This document shows, piece after piece, positions 19,564 to 20,084 of a stretch of DNA of 20,084 nt (positions within the stretch are counted from its first letter, which is position 1; the number at the start of each line of letters is the position of its first letter). Made by a program: the position numbers and the translations under genes. Source of the DNA: Balamuthia mandrillaris (lineage: Eukaryota; Discosea; Longamoebia; Balamuthiidae). The notes below the pieces were generated by a model. It was not told where the DNA came from, did not search any database, and saw nothing but the letters and a program-made list of their open reading frames with translations. The stretch covers positions 1-20,084 of the forward strand of contig JAVKOQ010000669.1 of the NCBI GenBank assembly GCA_031835245.1, written 5' to 3'.

Positions 19564-19955
19564 TGTTGGCAACTGCCAACATAACCAACTCTTTCTTCAT
19601 TTCTTTCTTCATTTCTTTTCTCTTTTCTATCGACAATCTCACGTCAGCTATCATCGATCTTTTATGTCGACACCGAGCCCTTCCGAAGATCTTTCTCCTG
19701 CCTTCCCTGGAACTTTCCCGAGCCTAGAACTTAAGAACAAAGAAACCAAGAAGTCACTCCCCAACCCCGAGCCCCTTTCCTTCCTTGGTTGCCTTCTCAA
19801 CTATAAATACTTTTCTTACAACCAAGAACACAGAGATGAACAAAACGAAGAAACAACACACTCACAAACACACTTGTTTTCTTCCTCTCATTAAATACGT
19901 TTGGCTCCCGTCTTTCTCTTGGTTCCTGTCTTGGTTCTATGCTCAGATTCTAACA
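19564..19955 (+). mobile_element. probable 3' LTR of the plus-strand chromovirus
   Basis: It starts directly after the chromodomain stop with TGTTGGCAACTGCCAACA, a perfect 8-bp inverted repeat with a 2-base spacer, and plausibly ends CTAACA at 19955, so the termini are TGTTGG/CTAACA. A TATAAA box lies at 19802. The right end is inferred from the TG...CA rule only. No matching 5' LTR is seen in the window. Confidence 0.62.
19802..19807 (+). promoter_or_regulatory. TATA box in the LTR
   Basis: TATAAA in the context ACTATAAATAC, about two thirds into the LTR. LTRs of this class normally carry their own RNA polymerase II promoter. The open frame at 19836 begins 34 bases from the start of this box. 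Confidence 0.4.
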
Positions 19956-20084
19956 ACTTCCTCCCCATCATCATCTCCTACTTTTACTACCACCACAGTT
20001 ATATCCATCTTGGATGAAGAGGAAAAGACAAAGGAGAATGATGGCGAAAAAAGGAAAAGTTCCCAGAAACCTGTGGCTAACTCA
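19836..20084 (+). CDS. partial open frame running off the right edge, unknown
   Basis: An ATG at 19836 opens a frame of 83 codons with no stop before the window ends. The first ~40 residues include a basic start (MNKTKKQHTHKH) and a hydrophobic, Trp/Phe-rich stretch (LIKYVWLPSFSWFLSWF) that could be a signal anchor. The part outside the LTR is Ser/Thr-rich, then charged (ISILDEEEKTKENDGEKRK), like the host proteins in this window. Either this is a host exon whose true start lies elsewhere and which happens to be open into the LTR, or transcription begins in the LTR. Product unknown. Confidence 0.33.
   Translation, partial: MNKTKKQHTHKHTCFLPLIKYVWLPSFSWFLSWFYAQILTTSSPSSSPTFTTTTVISILDEEEKTKENDGEKRKSSQKPVANS

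Overview
The window is the left end of a eukaryotic chromosome. It opens with C-strand telomere repeats (CCCTAA, i.e. TTAGGG telomeres) at base 1 and runs inward through subtelomeric DNA. The genes are interrupted by introns with GT/AG borders, two of which carry a good branch-point motif (one is a perfect TACTAAC). The mobile elements are Ty3/gypsy elements, one with a chromodomain. Homopolymer-rich proteins, CT-rich introns and chromoviral elements suggest a fungus, possibly an early-diverging lineage such as Mucoromycota. The sequence does not prove this, and another microbial eukaryote is possible.

Layout. 1-1330: telomere, degenerate telomere-like DNA, a 69-bp tandem duplication with a hairpin, and one doubtful small ORF. 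1330-2260: a succession of micro-satellites. 2290-3960: a degenerate purine-rich minisatellite with two embedded GGTC tracts. 4040-4112: a CT tract ending in 38 T. 4208-6631 (+): a two-intron gene for a protein with a double-stranded beta-helix 2-oxoglutarate/Fe(II) dioxygenase core, best matched from memory to the TET/JBP (DNA base oxidation) branch. 6660-6985: a (GTT)n tract in the tail-to-tail gap. 6990-11869 (-): a long gene with at least six exons for a low-complexity, probably nuclear protein that I do not recognise. 12248-14345: 21 units of a ~102-bp tandem repeat, each able to form a 13-16 bp RNA hairpin. 14659-14904: two copies of an 84-bp GC-rich palindromic element next to a short interstitial telomere-like motif. 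14910-17693 (-) and 17697-19955 (+): two broken Ty3/gypsy elements back to back, the minus one apparently inserted into the plus one. 19836-20084 (+): an open frame running off the right edge, starting inside the plus element's LTR.

How the parts relate. The dioxygenase gene and the unknown gene converge on a (GTT)n tract, and the only evident polyadenylation signal for the former lies inside the coding end of the latter, so the transcripts may overlap antisense. In the minus gene all five resolved introns carry tetranucleotide tracts, whereas the exons carry trinucleotide tracts. Complementary tetranucleotide tracts flank exon 3. The most interesting items are the telomere-proximal TET/JBP-like gene, the unknown partner gene and the hairpin array. 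All functional calls are by eye, with no database search.
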